A stretch of DNA of 46,275 nt, from NCBI GenBank assembly GCA_025929155.1, contig JAICMR010000005.1:1-46275 (forward strand), written 5' to 3'. A model generated the notes under the pieces. The model was not told the origin of the DNA and ran no database searches. It saw nothing but the letters and a program-made list of their open reading frames with translations. This stretch comes from Chthoniobacterales bacterium. GTDB lineage: Bacteria; Verrucomicrobiota; Verrucomicrobiia; Chthoniobacterales; UBA10450. This document shows, one piece after another, positions 15,039 through 23,299 of the stretch; positions within the stretch are counted from its first letter, which is position 1; each line of letters starts with the position of its first letter. Both the position numbers and the translations under genes were made by a program.

Positions 15039-16260
15039 AATGTTGGTGCCACGCCGCGAGGACTTCGGCTTCGCGCTCTTTCGTTAGGCCAGCTTTCATC
15101 TTTTCCTGGCGCGCTTTGGACTGCGACTTAAACCAGGTGAGCGTGTCGCGCGCGGTGACGGCAAGCGGCCGGAAGGTCAAGCCCTTCGCGATCGCGCGGG
15201 CATTGCTCACGCCCCCCGTGCCGCCCTCTTCGCTGTCGGGCGGAATCCAGACCGGCATGTCGGACCACGGCGAGACGTTGTGTTCCTCGAGAAACTTCGC
15301 CGGCAACCAGGTAAACTTCGCGGTCTTCGCATCCAATGCGGTTTTGATCCCGTCCAGCATTCCGCCCATCGTTAGGCGCTTGTCTGGGCCGGTGGCGTTG
15401 AAGGTGCCGGTCGTCCCCTCCTCCGCCATCCGAATTGTCCATTCCGCGAGGTCGCGCGCATCGATGAACTGCACCGGATCACTCGGATTGCCCGGCGCGA
15501 GAACTTCGCCGCCGCGATCGATCCGCACCGGCCAGTATGTAAACCGGTCGCTCTCATCGCCGGGGCCGACGATCAAGCCCGGCCGAATTATAAGCGATTT
15601 CCCGGGAAACGATTTTTCGACTTCCTTCTCCGAGAGCGCCTTGAGCGGCCCATAAAGAGCGAAATGCGACGCGATCACTGTGTCGCGTGTTTCCTTCATC
15701 GGATCAGCGCCGGTATATTTCGCCAAGGGCGCGGTTTCGTCGGTGCCTGCTTTGGCAACATTGTCGTAAACCGAAATCGTGGAGATGAAAATGTAGCGCT
15801 CCACATTCCCCTGCAGGATCTGCGCGGCATCGCGGACCCATTTCGGAAGCATCGTCGGATTGTCGATAACTACGTCCCATTTGCGTCCCTTCAGGGCGTC
15901 GAGAGCGCCCGAAGCACGATCGCCAATCAGCTGCTCCACACCGATCGGGAGTTCGCCCGGGTGCGTTTTGCCACGGTTGAAAACCGTGACGTGGTGTCCC
16001 CGAGCGAGCGCATATCGGACTTGGAACGGACCGGTGAATCCGGTTCCGCCAAGAATCAAGATCTTGAGTGATTTGGCTGCTTTCTCCACCTGCGGATCGT
16101 AAGCCGGGACGATGGCTCCGTCCGGCCCGGCTGCCGTCGCGGAGGAGGCCGGCGTCGCAGTCGGGCTGGCGGCGAACAGGCCGCCTGTAACGGTGGAAAT
16201 CAGCAACGAAGCGATAAGTCCGAGCCGAAGAATGAACTGGTTTGGAATGGCAAATGACAT
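15031..16260 (-). CDS. Exported NAD-dependent epimerase/dehydratase-like protein
   Basis: A 409-residue protein. The first 30 residues form a signal peptide or N-terminal anchor (LRLGLIASLLISTVTGGLFA), followed by a low-complexity Ala/Thr/Pro linker. A Rossmann fold then begins with GGTGFTG at residues 71-77. The fold is of the atypical extended SDR type: the RGK in VFNRGKTHPG fits NADP binding, and the Tyr-x3-Lys is not in the classical form. An extracytoplasmic location for a nucleotide-dependent enzyme is unusual; related exported proteins occur in soil bacteria. The stop codon lies in the arm of a hairpin repeat. Substrate is unknown. Confidence 0.82.
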   Translation of the reverse strand: MSFAIPNQFILRLGLIASLLISTVTGGLFAASPTATPASSATAAGPDGAIVPAYDPQVEKAAKSLKILILGGTGFTGPFQVRYALARGHHVTVFNRGKTHPGELPIGVEQLIGDRASGALDALKGRKWDVVIDNPTMLPKWVRDAAQILQGNVERYIFISTISVYDNVAKAGTDETAPLAKYTGADPMKETRDTVIASHFALYGPLKALSEKEVEKSFPGKSLIIRPGLIVGPGDESDRFTYWPVRIDRGGEVLAPGNPSDPVQFIDARDLAEWTIRMAEEGTTGTFNATGPDKRLTMGGMLDGIKTALDAKTAKFTWLPAKFLEEHNVSPWSDMPVWIPPDSEEGGTGGVSNARAIAKGLTFRPLAVTARDTLTWFKSQSKARQEKMKAGLTKEREAEVLAAWHQHSG

Positions 16261-16388
16261 GGATGTAGTGAGGTTGCGGGTTTGTGTGCGGCTACCTTAG
16301 CAATGGCGATGCCAGTGTGAAGCATCCTGTGCAAGCGAAAGGCCCAGAATGCTTTGTGACGCAACACCAAAAACTACCCGCCTCTGAA

Positions 16389-16408
16389 GCGTCCCACAAA
16401 CGGGACGC
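16389..16408 (-). terminator. Perfect hairpin downstream of NISTR-repeat gene
   Basis: GCGTCCC (16389-16395) and GGGACGC (16402-16408) form a perfect seven-pair stem with a six-base loop, about 80 bases past the stop of the minus-strand gene ending at 16489. On the minus strand a run of five T occurs only about 17 bases past the stem, so termination is plausible but not certain. Confidence 0.45.
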
Positions 16409-16488
16409 ATCCATGCCAAACGCGAAACGCTCCCAGTCGAGTGTTACCCCATCGCCAACCCGGGCAGTAGGTTGCCGAGGGCTACAGA

Positions 16489-17697
16489 TCAGCGCAAGCG
16501 ATAAACCTCAACCAGCGCTACACCCACCAATCCATTCTTACCGGCGACAATCGCCGTGTAAGCCGCTGGCAGCAGATCGGTTAAAATCGCGGCCTCAGAA
16601 TCCTTCTCCGGCGCGATGCCAGTCGCTTCGATTTCGCTCTGCTGCGAGTCTTTCCAGTTATCGTTGCTCATCAAGAGCGCGCCGTTTTCGTCATGTAACT
16701 CAAGCGTCGGGTCTGCCAAGGCGCCCTTCACTCCCGCTGCGGTAAGTGAAGGTCCGAGAGCGCGGATCAGAACGCTGCGCGCGCCGTCCCCATTACCCAG
16801 GATGAAGCCCGCGATCATCACTTCGGCGCCATCATCGACAAAGCCGCGGGTGCTGATGTTAGCAAGCTGTGAATCGGCGGCTTGGTCCAAATCATAGGCC
16901 TCGACGAGACCGATTCCGGTACCGCCATTCTCGCCTTTCATAATTGCGGTGTAACTACCCGGATTAAGGGTTGCGACGATGGCCGATTCTAAGTCGCTAC
17001 TCGGCTGAATTCCGCTCGCCTCGATATCGCTTTGCTGGGCATCTTTCCAGTTGTTGTTCGAGGTGATTAAAGACCCGCCAGCTCCGTGTAACTCAAGGAT
17101 AGGATCGGCCAGCGCATTAGTTATCCCCAAATCGGCAAGCGAGGGGCCGATGGCACGAATGATCACCTTTTTGGGATCGTTGCCATCGACGATGAAGCCA
17201 GCGATTAGAACCTGATCATCGGTTTTCACGTTCATCCGCGTGGAAATGTTCAGCGGCTGGCCGGGGGTGGGCGTAGGCGGTGGCGGGCCGCTTATGCTCA
17301 CCCTAAAGCTGCCGATCGGTCCGGGTTGAACGGCGTTACCGATGCCATCGAATACCTGGGCGGCCTGCATGACCACCGTGTAAGTCCCGGTGTCGCCCGA
17401 ATCCCAACTGCCCCCCGGCGGCACGAGCGAATAGGTTGCTATAACGCTCGGCGGTCCGACCAATTTGACCGCACTGTCGAAAGCTCGCGGGCCGGTAATG
17501 CGGACGTCATTACTATCGATGGTATAAATATTGACTGCTCCATCATCGGTATAACGAACCGTGAACGTATAAGGACCCTTGCCGGGGGTCGTAACATCTG
17601 TCGTGGTCGCGACACCGGTAGGGTTTTCGGCGTTGCTCACCACGGGCATGATTGCGATCGCAACGAAGACTGAGTGTAAGAGTAAGTTCGCCTTCAT
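16489..17697 (-). CDS. Secreted protein with two NISTR-type repeats
   Basis: A 402-residue protein from ATG at 17697 with a signal peptide cut near SNA-EN. Residues 25-135 look like an Ig-like beta domain, then a Pro-rich linker (PPPPTPTPGQP). Two repeats follow, near 150-270 and 280-402. Each starts NISTR and has VLIAGFI or VMIAGFI, then VIIRAIGPSL or VLIRALGPSL, LADPxLELH, SNxNWKD and QQSxIEAxGI, and ends in GLVEAYDL or ALVEVYRL. This repeat is very frequent in secreted Verrucomicrobiota proteins as I recall, and its function is unknown. Surface adhesion or matrix roles are guesses. Confidence 0.8.
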   Translation of the reverse strand: MKANLLLHSVFVAIAIMPVVSNAENPTGVATTTDVTTPGKGPYTFTVRYTDDGAVNIYTIDSNDVRITGPRAFDSAVKLVGPPSVIATYSLVPPGGSWDSGDTGTYTVVMQAAQVFDGIGNAVQPGPIGSFRVSISGPPPPTPTPGQPLNISTRMNVKTDDQVLIAGFIVDGNDPKKVIIRAIGPSLADLGITNALADPILELHGAGGSLITSNNNWKDAQQSDIEASGIQPSSDLESAIVATLNPGSYTAIMKGENGGTGIGLVEAYDLDQAADSQLANISTRGFVDDGAEVMIAGFILGNGDGARSVLIRALGPSLTAAGVKGALADPTLELHDENGALLMSNDNWKDSQQSEIEATGIAPEKDSEAAILTDLLPAAYTAIVAGKNGLVGVALVEVYRLR

Positions 17698-17750
17698 AGC
17701 GTAATTCGAGGCACGATCGGGAGTGTTATACTTTATCTTCCAGAATATGA

Positions 17751-18191
17751 CTATGGGGTGACTTTGACGGCCTTCCCTTCCATAACCGCCAAACCGCCGG
17801 CGGGACCGGAAGTTTGATTTAAAATCATTTGTCTGCCATTTGGCGGGCTGTAGGTGTCGTAGCTGGCGCCATCGGCAAAGGTTATCGTTCCGGTGCAATC
17901 TGCTGCCAGTGTATAGGTGCCGGTCGTGCCGCTGGCGCGAATGATGACGCCATTAATACTGGCGGTGAGAAAGGTCGTAACCAGAGTTCCGTCGCCATTG
18001 AACTGGATGCCTTGGAGAATCGCCTTCGGCACGGAAGCGCCGTTCACGATATTGAAGCCATGAGTGTTGAAGACATAGCTCCCGTTCAACGTTTGGGGGC
18101 CGCAAACCTTCGGCCCACCCTCGGCCAGTGCATTGCCGGCAATACCGAGAGCGGCTGCCAGTGTGATGACGGTTTTCACTAATTCTTTCAT
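17751..18191 (-). CDS. Small secreted beta-rich protein
   Basis: A 146-residue protein with a clear signal peptide (TVITLAAALGIAGNALA). The mature part opens with CGPQTLNGSYVF and has Gly/Thr-rich strands, including TGTYTLAADCTGTITF, with two Cys that could form a disulfide. The pattern NGSYxF... GTYTxxxDCTGT recurs in short exported proteins of soil Acidobacteriota and Verrucomicrobiota, whose role is not known. It shares strand and spacing (53 bases) with the NISTR-repeat gene, so the two may be co-expressed. It is divergent from the sigma factor gene. Confidence 0.7.
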   Translation of the reverse strand: MKELVKTVITLAAALGIAGNALAEGGPKVCGPQTLNGSYVFNTHGFNIVNGASVPKAILQGIQFNGDGTLVTTFLTASINGVIIRASGTTGTYTLAADCTGTITFADGASYDTYSPPNGRQMILNQTSGPAGGLAVMEGKAVKVTP

Positions 18192-18457
18192 ATTTCGGTA
18201 TCTTCCTTCCTGTGTCGTTGCGTGTGCTTTACACCTCAGACAAACAACAACGGCGTGTCAAAGTGATCAGTGGCATGCGAAAATTTTGCGTCCCTGCAGT
18301 CTCAGATCCTGCTACGACAGGGTTCCGGTGAAAAACCCGCTGATTTTGAAGGTGGGCTTTCCCAAGGGTCGGGGCGCGTTTGCCACCTTCTGCCCTCGTT
18401 TTCACTTCTGGAAAGTTTTTGTAAATAATGACAAACTGAGCCGGAGCCCGTCAGAAT
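18192..18457. promoter_or_regulatory. Divergent intergenic region upstream of sigma factor
   Basis: This 266-base gap separates the secreted-protein gene (minus) and the sigma factor gene (plus), so it should hold promoters for both. An AT-rich block near 18410-18435 (AAGTTTTTGTAAATAATGAC) is a candidate for the sigma-gene promoter. No confident -35/-10 pair is claimed. Confidence 0.35.
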
Positions 18458-19036
18458 ATGTCTTGCGTGTCCGCCCAAAAAGTGACTCAGCTTCTTGCCG
18501 ATTGGAGTCGGGGAGAAGAAGGCGCTCTCCAGGAGCTGACGCCCCTGGTTTACGAAGAACTGCGCCGCCTCGCACACCACTACATGGGACGACAGCGTTC
18601 CAACCATACGCTTCAAACTACGGCGCTGGTGAACGAGGCTTATCTCCGCCTGGCCGATCAGACCAGCCCGAGCTTTTCTAATCGCTCACACTTTTACGCG
18701 GTTGCCGCCCAGGCGATGCGGCAAATTCTGGTTAATTATGCCAAGGCTTCGCAGTCACAGAAGCGTGGCGGCGGCGCGCTCAAGGTGGAGCTGGACGAAG
18801 CGGCTCTCATTTCCCCTGCACAAACGGCGGAGATTCTCGATCTTAACGATGCCTTGGAACGTCTCTGTCTGCTCGATTTGAGAAAGGCCCAGGTCGTGGA
18901 GCTGAAGTATTTCGGCGGCCTCGATTATGCCGCGATTGCAGCGGTGCTCAGGATTTCAGCCATGACGGTGCGGCGGGACTGGGAATTTGCCAAAGCGTGG
19001 CTCTATGCACAGTTGCGACGCGCAGAAGGGGAATAG
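18458..19036 (+). CDS. ECF-type RNA polymerase sigma factor
   Basis: A 192-residue sigma factor. Region 2 has ALQELTPLVYEELRRLAHHY and HTLQTTALVNEAYLRL, the pattern of the ECF subfamily common in Acidobacteriota, Planctomycetota and Verrucomicrobiota. Region 4 has VVELKYFGGLDYAAIAAVL and ISAMTVRRDWEFAKAWL as the HTH. No anti-sigma gene is adjacent. Instead a kinase-TPR receptor begins 50 bases downstream, and such pairs are known from these phyla, where phosphorylation may take the place of anti-sigma control. Candidate targets in the window are the two secreted genes upstream, but no shared promoter motif was confirmed. Confidence 0.9.
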   Translation: MSCVSAQKVTQLLADWSRGEEGALQELTPLVYEELRRLAHHYMGRQRSNHTLQTTALVNEAYLRLADQTSPSFSNRSHFYAVAAQAMRQILVNYAKASQSQKRGGGALKVELDEAALISPAQTAEILDLNDALERLCLLDLRKAQVVELKYFGGLDYAAIAAVLRISAMTVRRDWEFAKAWLYAQLRRAEGE

Positions 19037-19086
19037 CTTTTCAGGAATCACAAGAGCTTCCTTTTCTTTCACTAACTCGAGTGACC

Positions 19087-21969
19087 ATGACTCCGGCGCG
19101 CTTCCGCCAGATTGAAGAAATTTTTCACGCTGCCAGGAAACTAACCTCGGAAGCGCGTGCGGCCTTTCTCGAGAAAGCCTGCATCAATGATGAGGCGTTC
19201 CGTCGCGAGGTGGAGGAGCTGCTAAGATTTGACGAAGAAGCGGGCGGCTTCATCGAAACGTCAGCGGCCGATATTGCACTGAAGCTAATCGAAGGCACGG
19301 GGCCTGATTTGGTGATTGGTCAAGTGATTGGTCATTACCGACTCCTCAATAGGCTCGGAGCGGGCGGGATGGGCGAAGTTTATCTGGCTAGCGATGTTAT
19401 CGCAGGCCGGAAAGCCGCGCTCAAATTTCTGCCGCGGCGGTTTAGCTATAACTCCGAGCGCCTAAGACGTTTTCAACGAGAAGCTCGTGCTGTCGCCGGA
19501 CTCAACCATCCAAACATCGTTACGGCTTACGAGGTCAGTGAGTTTGATTCTACCTACTTTATTGCCAGCGAATTGATCGAGGGTGAAACCTTGCGTCAGC
19601 GTCTCACGCGCGGGGCGATGAACTCTGGCGAAGCGCTCGAGGTGGCCATCCAGATCACGACCGCGCTCGCCGCCGCTCATCGCGCAGGCATTATCCATCG
19701 CGATATCAAGCCAGAAAACATCATGCTGCGCCCCGATGGCTACGTGAAGGTGCTGGACTTCGGAATTGCCAAGCTCGTCGAACGACCCGAGACGATAGGG
19801 CCAGACACAGCTCTCCTGCTCTCTGAGACCAGCGTAGAACCGATCATGGGGACGCTCGCTTACATGTCGCCGGAACAAGCCCGGGGGAAGCCGGTTGATC
19901 AACGGAGCGATCTTTGGAGCCTCGGTGTCGTGCTTTACGAAATGGTTGCGGGCTGTGCTCCCTTCACCGGTGAAATGCGTGGAAACGTGGTGACATCAAT
20001 CTTGGAAACGAAACCACCGGCACTCACAGGTGTGAACCCGCAAATTTCGCCTGGATTTCAGCCACTCGTGAACAAAGCCTTGACCAAAGATCGGGAAAAG
20101 CGGTTTCAAACCGCCGAAGAGTTTCTCGAAGCGCTTAAGGCTCTTCGACGTGACCTGGAAATTCAGGCCGAGCTGGTGCGTTCGTCAGCCCCTTCGTCAG
20201 GATCGCGCTGGATGCGACCCGTCATTGTCGCAGCACTGTTACTCGTATCGGCTATTGTGACCCTGAGGCTATCCTACCTGCACCGAGAGGCGACGACCGA
20301 TTCCTTTCCCGAGAAAAGTATCGCTGTGCTGCCCTTCGAGAATATCGGACAGAATAAAGACAACGCCGATTTTGCAGCCGGCATTCAGGACGATGTTCTG
20401 ACGAGTCTGGCGCAGATTCGAAATCTGAAAGTCATAAGCCGCGCCAGCGTAATGAATTACAAAAAACTGGGCCGGCGCGACATCCGCGAAATTGGCCGAC
20501 AGCTGGGTGTCACTAATGTTCTGGAAGGCACAGTGAGACGGACCGGAAATAAGGTTCTGGTCGACGTTCGACTAATCGACGCGCGGGACGACCGACACAT
20601 TTGGGCCCAACGCTACGATCGCGCGGTCGCTGATATGATTGGTCTCCAAGGTGAGCTAGCCACAGAGATCGCGGTCGCCCTCAAAGCTACGCTCGTGCCA
20701 GAAGACAAGGGACATCTCGCCGCCGGTATGACTGCTAACTCTGACGCTTATGTCCTATACCTGACAGCACGTGGAAAGGAGCACGTGGACTCGAGAGTCG
20801 CAGAGCGGACCTATCTTCAGGCCACAGCGATCGACCCAAACTTCGCCCTGGCTTATGCCCGCGCTTCTCTTATGAACACCTGGCGATCAAGCTACGGGGA
20901 ATATCCAGCGCTCAACGCGAAGGCACGCGCCCAGGCGGAGGAAGCGTTGCGATTGGCCCCAAACCTCGGCGAAGCGCATGAAGCCCTCGGCCTCCATTTT
21001 TACTGGGGAGAAAGAAATTATGACGAGGCTCTCAAGGAGTTCGCAATGGCGGCCGCGAACTCTCCCAATAATAGCGAAGTCTACAATTATGTGGCTGGTA
21101 TTTATCGGCGACAGGGCCGCTGGCGTGAGTCCCTGGAAAGTTATGCGAGCGCGCTCTCGCTCGATCCTCGCGACGCCGAGCTCGCGGGTGACGCCGGCAA
21201 CGCCCATCTTTTCGTGCGCGATTGGGTCGGGGCCGCTGCCTGCTATAAACGAGGGCTGGAAGTCGCGCCTGATGAGATTGGGTTAAAAGCCCAGCTCGCA
21301 ACCTTGGAAGTGTTCCGAAACAACAGCCCTGAGGCCGGCAGAAAAATCCTCGAGACCATCTCAACCGATCTCGATTCAGACGGCCAGGTCGCGCTTGAAC
21401 TCTGGGACCTGAGTATGTTGGATCGCGACTACGCGGGTGCGGATAAGATTTTGCGCGAACTCCCCGAGAGGAAACTCTTCTCCAATATTGCGACTAAAAG
21501 TTATTATCTGGGGCGCACAGCCCTGGCCGGCGGCAATCGTGAACTGGCCCGGCATTACTTCGCCATGACGGCGCCGGCTCTTGAAAAATGGGTGCGTGGC
21601 AGCCCTCAAGACGCGCAACGCCACGCTCTGCTTGGGCTCCTTTATGCCTACATGCAGCGAAAGGAGGAGGCTATTCGCGAAGGACGTCGAGCTCTGGAGA
21701 TCGCGCCGGAGACGCGAGACGCATTCCACGGCGCCATGTTTGCGGCGAATCTTGCTCAAATCTATGCGCTTCTTGGTGAACAGGAGCAAGCCATCACTCT
21801 GGTCGAACGTTTACTTCACACTCCCGGACCTTTCCCCGGTCCGGGTGTTGATTCTCCCTCCGACATCACCCTGGCTGACCTGCGGATGCGCTGGGAATGG
21901 GATTCGCTTCGCGGTAACGCGCGGTTTCAAAAGTTACTCGCCGGCCCGGAACCAAAGACGGTTTACTGA
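19087..21969 (+). CDS. Ser/Thr protein kinase with TolB-like domain and TPR repeats
   Basis: A 960-residue receptor. An N-terminal helical part (1-80) precedes a complete kinase domain: Gly loop GAGGMGEVY (91-99), Lys113, HRDIKPEN (204-211, catalytic Asp206), DFG (224-226) and SPEQA. A single membrane helix lies near 376-396. The outer part starts with SIAVLPFEN and EGTVRRTGNKVLVDVRLID, the TolB/FlgO-like module also found in adenylate-cyclase-type regulators, and then carries about eight TPR-like units to the C-terminus. All active-site residues are present. The ATG at 19087 is preferred over the frame opening at 18997, which overlaps the sigma gene. It probably senses a cell-envelope or nutrient signal together with the sigma factor. 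Confidence 0.92.
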   Translation: MTPARFRQIEEIFHAARKLTSEARAAFLEKACINDEAFRREVEELLRFDEEAGGFIETSAADIALKLIEGTGPDLVIGQVIGHYRLLNRLGAGGMGEVYLASDVIAGRKAALKFLPRRFSYNSERLRRFQREARAVAGLNHPNIVTAYEVSEFDSTYFIASELIEGETLRQRLTRGAMNSGEALEVAIQITTALAAAHRAGIIHRDIKPENIMLRPDGYVKVLDFGIAKLVERPETIGPDTALLLSETSVEPIMGTLAYMSPEQARGKPVDQRSDLWSLGVVLYEMVAGCAPFTGEMRGNVVTSILETKPPALTGVNPQISPGFQPLVNKALTKDREKRFQTAEEFLEALKALRRDLEIQAELVRSSAPSSGSRWMRPVIVAALLLVSAIVTLRLSYLHREATTDSFPEKSIAVLPFENIGQNKDNADFAAGIQDDVLTSLAQIRNLKVISRASVMNYKKLGRRDIREIGRQLGVTNVLEGTVRRTGNKVLVDVRLIDARDDRHIWAQRYDRAVADMIGLQGELATEIAVALKATLVPEDKGHLAAGMTANSDAYVLYLTARGKEHVDSRVAERTYLQATAIDPNFALAYARASLMNTWRSSYGEYPALNAKARAQAEEALRLAPNLGEAHEALGLHFYWGERNYDEALKEFAMAAANSPNNSEVYNYVAGIYRRQGRWRESLESYASALSLDPRDAELAGDAGNAHLFVRDWVGAAACYKRGLEVAPDEIGLKAQLATLEVFRNNSPEAGRKILETISTDLDSDGQVALELWDLSMLDRDYAGADKILRELPERKLFSNIATKSYYLGRTALAGGNRELARHYFAMTAPALEKWVRGSPQDAQRHALLGLLYAYMQRKEEAIREGRRALEIAPETRDAFHGAMFAANLAQIYALLGEQEQAITLVERLLHTPGPFPGPGVDSPSDITLADLRMRWEWDSLRGNARFQKLLAGPEPKTVY

Positions 21970-22356
21970 GATCGGCGTTCGGAAGCAAGCCTCCTGCCTT
22001 CTTCGCCGGGTGCCGAAATAAGTTGCGGTGTTTCCCGAGGCTCCCGGCACTTTCGATCTGTGGGGCGGAGCAAACGATGCAGCCAATCGTTAAATCCTGC
22101 CGATGCGGACCAGCATCTCGGCCGAAATAAATCCTAATCGACCGCGCGAAGCGTGAGCGAGAGGTGGGGTGAAAATCGCAATGGATGTATTTGGCGGCAT
22201 CGCTGAATTTCCAGAAAAGTTTCCGCACGAAACCAGCAGACCTGCCGAAGATTGACGCCGCTCTCCAGGTGTCCCGCGAGGACTTGCACCGAGTCCTTCC
22301 GATTTTCCAGGCCGACTGTGGCGTCTATCGGCACGCTTCTAGCTTTTCAGCCCGGT
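21970..22356. other. Gap with no confident gene, upstream of the pilus cluster
   Basis: About 390 bases between the kinase stop and the conserved start of the TPR/MshEN protein. Frames on both strands are open for 60-70 codons but look unlike known proteins. No clear terminator follows the kinase gene. The promoter of the pilus/polarity cluster should be here or inside the kinase gene. No TCGTTAGGC copy is present. Confidence 0.4.
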
Positions 22357-23283
22357 GTGCTGGAACACACACTGACAGAAGAGGAGCGCAGCCAGATCCT
22401 CCAGACGATAGAGATGTTTGAGGTCATCACTCAGACACAGCCCGACGACTATCAATCGCTCACGATCTTAAAGGAGGCGCACCAGAAACTCGGCAATACG
22501 GCCGATGCGTTGCGCGTCTCGCGCAAGCTCGCGGAGGCCTATTTCAACGTCGGCTCCTACGCGCTCGCCATGCAGGAGTGCGAGGCGGTGCTCGCGCAGG
22601 AGCCGAACGCGCCGGAGATCCTCGCCATGCTCGGCGAGATCGAGAGTCGCACCGGCGCTTCGACTGGCGGCGCGGGCGGCGGGATCAACTCCCTTGTGCT
22701 AACCCCGGAAACCTCGAGCGTCGAGAAAGGCACAACCGACGGCGGCGGCCTGGCTGAAATCGGCGGTCGCAACGCCGGCGAGCTTCGCAAACGCATCCCG
22801 CTCCAGGATCCCGGAGTCGCACACGATCAGCTCGCGAAGTTTCTGATCGTCCAGCAGATGTTTCCCGAAGAGGAAGTTTCCGCCGCGCTCGAGATGGTCA
22901 AAGCTTCCAACAAAGACCTGACGGGCAACTCCCTCCCGCAGTCGCTCCTTTTGCACTTGTGCGACGGCGATGAAAGCAAGGCCGACAAGGTCCTCTCGGC
23001 GTTGATCGACCGTACGAAGTTCGCCTACGTCCCGCTGGAATATTACGACATCGATCGGCAGGTCGTGCGCATGTTGCCCGACGAGCTGACGATCGGCCGG
23101 TTGGTTGTCCCATTCGATCTCGTTAGTCGCACGATCATGATCGCGGTCGCGAATCCGTTCGATGCCGGGGCGCGCGAAGCGGTCCAGCAATCGCTCGATT
23201 ACACCGTCACCTGGTATCTCGCCAAGCCATCCGCGATCGCGAAGACGCTGCGCGAAATTCACAAGCTGGAGGGCCGGGCGTAG
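22357..23283 (+). CDS. TPR protein with a stand-alone PilB/MshE N-terminal-like domain
   Basis: About 308 residues if GTG at 22357 is used. The frame is open back to TTG at 22252, but the first 35 residues of that longer form look like non-coding translation. The first 100 residues contain two TPR-like helix pairs (DDYQSLTILKEAHQKLG and AYFNVGSYALAMQECEAVL). A Gly-rich linker follows. The last 150 residues match the MshEN-type domain that caps PilB/GspE ATPases (FLIVQQMFPEEEVSAAL, FAYVPLEYYDID, MLPDELTIGRLVVPFD, IMIAVANPFD). No ATPase part is present. It precedes pilB by 16 bases and may tune the pilus motor, by analogy with MshEN c-di-GMP sensing; the RLG binding motif is not well kept. Confidence 0.75.
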   Translation: MLEHTLTEEERSQILQTIEMFEVITQTQPDDYQSLTILKEAHQKLGNTADALRVSRKLAEAYFNVGSYALAMQECEAVLAQEPNAPEILAMLGEIESRTGASTGGAGGGINSLVLTPETSSVEKGTTDGGGLAEIGGRNAGELRKRIPLQDPGVAHDQLAKFLIVQQMFPEEEVSAALEMVKASNKDLTGNSLPQSLLLHLCDGDESKADKVLSALIDRTKFAYVPLEYYDIDRQVVRMLPDELTIGRLVVPFDLVSRTIMIAVANPFDAGAREAVQQSLDYTVTWYLAKPSAIAKTLREIHKLEGRA

Positions 23284-23299
23284 CCGCCGCCTGACAACG

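Noticed and set aside
22134-22334. Short minus-strand frame in the gap before the MshEN-like gene
   Set aside because: It has a fair amino-acid mix, but no ribosome site, no known motif, and overlaps another minus-strand frame of similar length.
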